A DNA stretch of 57,454 nucleotides from Streptomyces sp. SolWspMP-5a-2. Lineage in GTDB: Bacteria > Actinomycetota > Actinomycetes > Streptomycetales > Streptomycetaceae. The notes beneath the pieces were generated by a model. That model had not been told where the DNA came from. It made no database searches and was given only the letters and a program-made list of their open reading frames with translations. The translations under genes were made by a program, and so were the position numbers. Where the stretch lies: positions 1-57,454 of the forward strand of contig NZ_FMCI01000094.1 in the NCBI RefSeq assembly GCF_900091845.1. Reading direction: 5' to 3'. Below are positions 54,876 to 57,454 of this stretch, piece by piece. The number at the start of each line of letters is the position of its first letter. The first letter of the stretch is position 1.

Positions 54876-56168
54876 ATGAACTCAGCAGGTCACTCGGAAG
54901 CGACGGCGCCCCGAGGACTGGAACTCACCCCGTTCCGTGGCCTTCGCTACGACCCCGACCGGGTCGGCAACCTGGCCGCCGTCACGTCACCGCCGTACGA
55001 CGTCGTGGTCCGCCCCGACGGCCTGCACCACCTCCAGGACTCCGACCCGCACAACATCGTCCGGCTGATCCTGCCGCAGGCCACCAGCCCCGCAGCCCGC
55101 AACGAACAGGCCGCCGAGACCCTGCGCCGCTGGGTCGCCGAGGGCGTCCTGACCACCGACCGGGACCCCGGGCTCTACGTCTACGAACAGGACGACGGCG
55201 ACGGCATGCTGCAACGCGGCGTCATCGGCGCCCTGCGCGTCTCGGACCCGGCGGACGGCGTCGTCCTGCCGCACGAGGACGTCATGCCGCATGTGGTCGC
55301 CGACCGGGCCGCCCTGATGCGCGCCACCTCCGCGAACCTCGAACCGCTGCTGCTGACCTACCGCGGCGAGGAACGCACGACCGCCACCGCCAAGCTCATC
55401 GAACGGACGGCAGGACAGCCGCCGCTGCTGGCCACCACCACCGACGACGGCTTCAGCCACCGCCTCTGGTCGCTCACCGACCCGGCCGACCTGGCCGCCA
55501 TCCGGTCCGACCTGTCCGGTCAGCAGGCTCTGATCGCCGACGGCCACCACCGCTGGGCGACCTACCGGCGGCTGCGCGCGGAGCACCCCTCGCCCAGCCC
55601 GTGGGACCACGGCCTGGTCCTCCTGGTCGACACGGTCCGCTACCCGCTGCGGGTGCGCGCCATCCACCGCCTGCTGCACACCCTGCCGGTCGCGGACGCG
55701 GTCGCCGCCCTGGACGGCCTGTTCCGGGTCCGCCGCCTGGAGGTCACGCTCCCGGAGGCGCGCTCGGCGCTGGCGGAGGCGTCCCGCGCGGGCAACGCGT
55801 TCCTGCTGGCGGGCGACGGCGCCTTCCACCTCGTCGACCGCCCCGACCCTGACCTGCTCGCCCGCACGGTCCCGGCGGAGCACCCCGCGGCCTGGCGCAC
55901 CCTGGACGCGACGGTCCTGCACGCCACGCTCCTCGACCACGTCTGGCACGTCCCCGAGGACTCCCCCGCCCACATCGCGTACATCCACGACACGGCGGCG
56001 ACCGTGGAGAAGGCGGAACGCGACGGCGGGACGGCGGTCCTCATGCACCCGGTCCGCGAGGAGGTCGTCCGCGACCTGGCCCGCCAGGGTGTGACGATGC
56101 CCCGCAAGTCGACGTCGTTCGGCCCGAAGCCCGCGTCCGGCCTGGTCCTGCGGGCGCTGGAGCGGTGA
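54876..56168 (+). CDS. DUF1015 family protein
   Basis: A 430-aa protein of the DUF1015 (SerC-associated) family. It begins LELTPFRGLRYDPDRVGNLA, then VTSPPYDVV, and contains the characteristic QALIADGHHRWATYRRLRAE and the ending MPRKSTSFGPKPASGLVLRA. Cytoplasmic, no signal peptide. Its biochemical role is unknown; in other organisms it sits near serine-pathway genes, but not here. Start ATG at 54876, divergent from the HAD gene. A strong terminator follows. Confidence 0.93.
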   Translation: MNSAGHSEATAPRGLELTPFRGLRYDPDRVGNLAAVTSPPYDVVVRPDGLHHLQDSDPHNIVRLILPQATSPAARNEQAAETLRRWVAEGVLTTDRDPGLYVYEQDDGDGMLQRGVIGALRVSDPADGVVLPHEDVMPHVVADRAALMRATSANLEPLLLTYRGEERTTATAKLIERTAGQPPLLATTTDDGFSHRLWSLTDPADLAAIRSDLSGQQALIADGHHRWATYRRLRAEHPSPSPWDHGLVLLVDTVRYPLRVRAIHRLLHTLPVADAVAALDGLFRVRRLEVTLPEARSALAEASRAGNAFLLAGDGAFHLVDRPDPDLLARTVPAEHPAAWRTLDATVLHATLLDHVWHVPEDSPAHIAYIHDTAATVEKAERDGGTAVLMHPVREEVVRDLARQGVTMPRKSTSFGPKPASGLVLRALER

Positions 56169-56196
56169 CGCCCACGCGCGCGTGAGGACATGAAAG

Positions 56197-56232
56197 AGGG
56201 CGGGCCCCGGAATGTCTCCCGGGGCCCGCCCT
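56197..56232. terminator. Bidirectional terminator between DUF1015 and TPR genes
   Basis: AGGGCGGGCCCCGG and CCGGGGCCCGCCCT pair perfectly over 14 bp with an 8-nt loop, between two convergent genes. Confidence 0.88.
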
Positions 56233-56244
56233 TCTTCTCGGACG

Positions 56245-57454
56245 TCAGTCCTTGTAGTCGACGTCCTTGCTCTTGTCCTTGTCCTTGTCCTTGTCCTCGA
56301 CGACCTCGCTGCCGGCGTCCACGTCGTCAACGTCATCGCTGTCATCAACGTCAACGTCGTCCAGGTCGTCAACGTCGTCAACAGTGTTGACGTGGTTGAC
56401 GGTGTCGGCGGAGTCCTCGTCGTCCTCGACGAGGGCGTCGACGAACTCGACGCCGTCCAGTTCGGCGAGCCGGTCGGACGCGTCGGTGCTGCCGTCGCGG
56501 TCGGCCTCGACGGCCTTGGCGAACCACTCGCGGGCCTCGCTGGTGCGGTCGGCCGCCAGGAGCGCGTCCGCGTAGGCGTACCGCAGCCGCGCGGTCCACG
56601 GCTGGACGGAGTGGGAAGCCAGCTCCGGGCTCTGGAGGGTCACGATGGCCGCGTCGATCTGGTCCATGTCCCGCCGGGCCCCGGCGGCGACGAGCCGCAT
56701 CTCGACCTGACCGGCCTTGTCCAGCTTGTGCACCTCGGCGGCGCCGGCCATGTCGAGGGCCTTCTCCGGCCGCCCGAGCCCGCGCTCGCAGTCCGCCATG
56801 ACGGGCCACAGCTCGACACCGCCGGTCATCCGCCGCGCCGCCCGGAACTCGGCGAGCGCCTCGGAGTACTTCTGGTTCGCGTACGCGGCGAACCCACCGG
56901 CCTCCCGAACGGCGGCGACACGCGACGCCAGCCGCAGGGCCACCTTGGAGTAGCCGTAGGCACCCTCGGGGTCCTCGTCGATGAGCCGGGCGACCATCAC
57001 CAGGTTCTTCGCGACGTCCTCGGCAAGGGTCTTGGGCAGGCTCTGCAGCTCCTGCTTGACGTCCTTGTCGATCTCCTCGCCGGTGACGTCCTCGGGGATG
57101 GGCAGCCGCTTGATGGGCTCGCGGTCGCGGTCACGGTCCCGGTCGTCGCGACCCCGGTACCCACCGCGGTCGCCGCCCCGGTCGTCCCGCCCGCGGTACC
57201 CGCCACGGTCGTCGCGCCGCGGACCGCGGTCACCGCGGTCGTCCCGGCCCCGGTACCCGCCGCGATCGTCGCGTCCGCGGTACCCACCTCGGTCATCCCC
57301 CCGGTCGTCACGCCGGAACGCAGGCCGCTCACCATCACGCCGGAAGCCACCGCCACGGTCGTCACGCCGGTCATCACGGCGGAAGGGGGGACGGTCGCCG
57401 CCTCGGTCATCGCGCCGGTCATCGCGACGGAAGGCGGGACGGTCACCGCCACGG
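56245..57454 (-). CDS. TPR protein with RGG-like N-terminus and acidic tail (5' end outside window)
   Basis: About 403 codons are visible; the start lies beyond the right edge. The available N-terminal part is a basic, disordered repeat of RDDRGG and GYRGRDDRG units (about 57140-57454), RNA-binding in appearance. A short conserved segment follows (REPIKRLPIPEDVTGEEIDK), then a helical TPR-like domain (LVMVARLIDEDPEGAYGYSK, ALAEFRAARRMTGGVELWPV). The last ~55 residues are mostly acidic, with DDVDD-type repeats and a DKDKDKDKSKD run. The position matches Rv1691 beside Rv1692, a TPR protein. Function unknown; a role in RNA or ribosome-associated complexes is a guess from composition. Confidence 0.88.
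   Translation of the reverse strand, partial: RGGDRPAFRRDDRRDDRGGDRPPFRRDDRRDDRGGGFRRDGERPAFRRDDRGDDRGGYRGRDDRGGYRGRDDRGDRGPRRDDRGGYRGRDDRGGDRGGYRGRDDRDRDRDREPIKRLPIPEDVTGEEIDKDVKQELQSLPKTLAEDVAKNLVMVARLIDEDPEGAYGYSKVALRLASRVAAVREAGGFAAYANQKYSEALAEFRAARRMTGGVELWPVMADCERGLGRPEKALDMAGAAEVHKLDKAGQVEMRLVAAGARRDMDQIDAAIVTLQSPELASHSVQPWTARLRYAYADALLAADRTSEAREWFAKAVEADRDGSTDASDRLAELDGVEFVDALVEDDEDSADTVNHVNTVDDVDDLDDVDVDDSDDVDDVDAGSEVVEDKDKDKDKSKDVDYKD

Overview
The window is high-GC actinobacterial chromosome, almost certainly Streptomyces. Start codons are often GTG and occasionally TTG. Neighbouring genes overlap repeatedly by 4 nt (ATGA, GTGA or TTGA), third positions are strongly GC-biased, and the gene order der-plsC-cmk-tyrA-aroH ... 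rluB-scpB-scpA-parA-ald ... NUDIX-pyrG ... recN-nadK-tlyA matches the conserved Streptomyces core. Much of it is also shared with the mycobacterial Rv1691-Rv1713 neighbourhood, as recalled from memory. No tRNA, rRNA, CRISPR array, insertion sequence or prophage was seen.

Region 1 (about 0.5-8.3 kb) looks like an accessory sulfur or organosulfur acquisition cluster. It holds two flavin-dependent (LLM) monooxygenases, an amino-acid-type ABC transporter (permease, ATPase and a divergent lipoprotein binding protein) and a large FAD/NAD(P)-binding protein. The last carries an apparent one-base frameshift that opens its frame into the ATPase gene. Ahead of the binding protein lies a short reading frame ending RSHIDFGRVWSSSC. 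It resembles the cysteine-linked leader peptides of actinobacterial sulfur genes, and is followed by a hairpin and a C/T-rich leader, which suggests attenuation.

Region 2 (8.3-21.5 kb) is mixed and largely cell-envelope related: a CvnD-like GTPase, a DUF5685 protein with a half-cysteine tail, a SepF paralogue, an acyl-CoA dehydrogenase, an MFS exporter, a PIG-V-like mannosyltransferase, a PAP2 phosphatase, an I78 inhibitor, two Rpf/LysM transglycosylases separated by ~81-bp tandem repeats, and two hypothetical proteins.

Region 3 (21.5-34.3 kb) is a core block running leftward. parA, a basic ribbon-helix-helix-like protein, scpA, scpB and rluB form one tightly overlapping operon for chromosome segregation and condensation. 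aroH, tyrA, cmk, plsC and der form another. Between rluB and cmk sits a group of an NrtR-type regulator with its palindromic operator, an ADP-ribosylglycohydrolase, a convergent RlaP-like nucleotidyltransferase and a Rieske lipoprotein.

Region 4 (34.3-57.5 kb) carries ald, a STAND/TPR protein with an altered P-loop, NUDIX-pyrG, a GH15 glucoamylase/trehalase-like enzyme, a PucR regulator and a GT4 glycosyltransferase. An empty ~0.66-kb gap follows where steA/steB are expected. Then come recN-nadK-tlyA, an SCP2 protein, an iron-type ABC transporter with a DmdR/IdeR-like box, a HAD phosphatase, a DUF1015 protein, and a TPR protein that runs off the right edge. All identifications rest on reading motifs and on recalled family knowledge; no database search was run.
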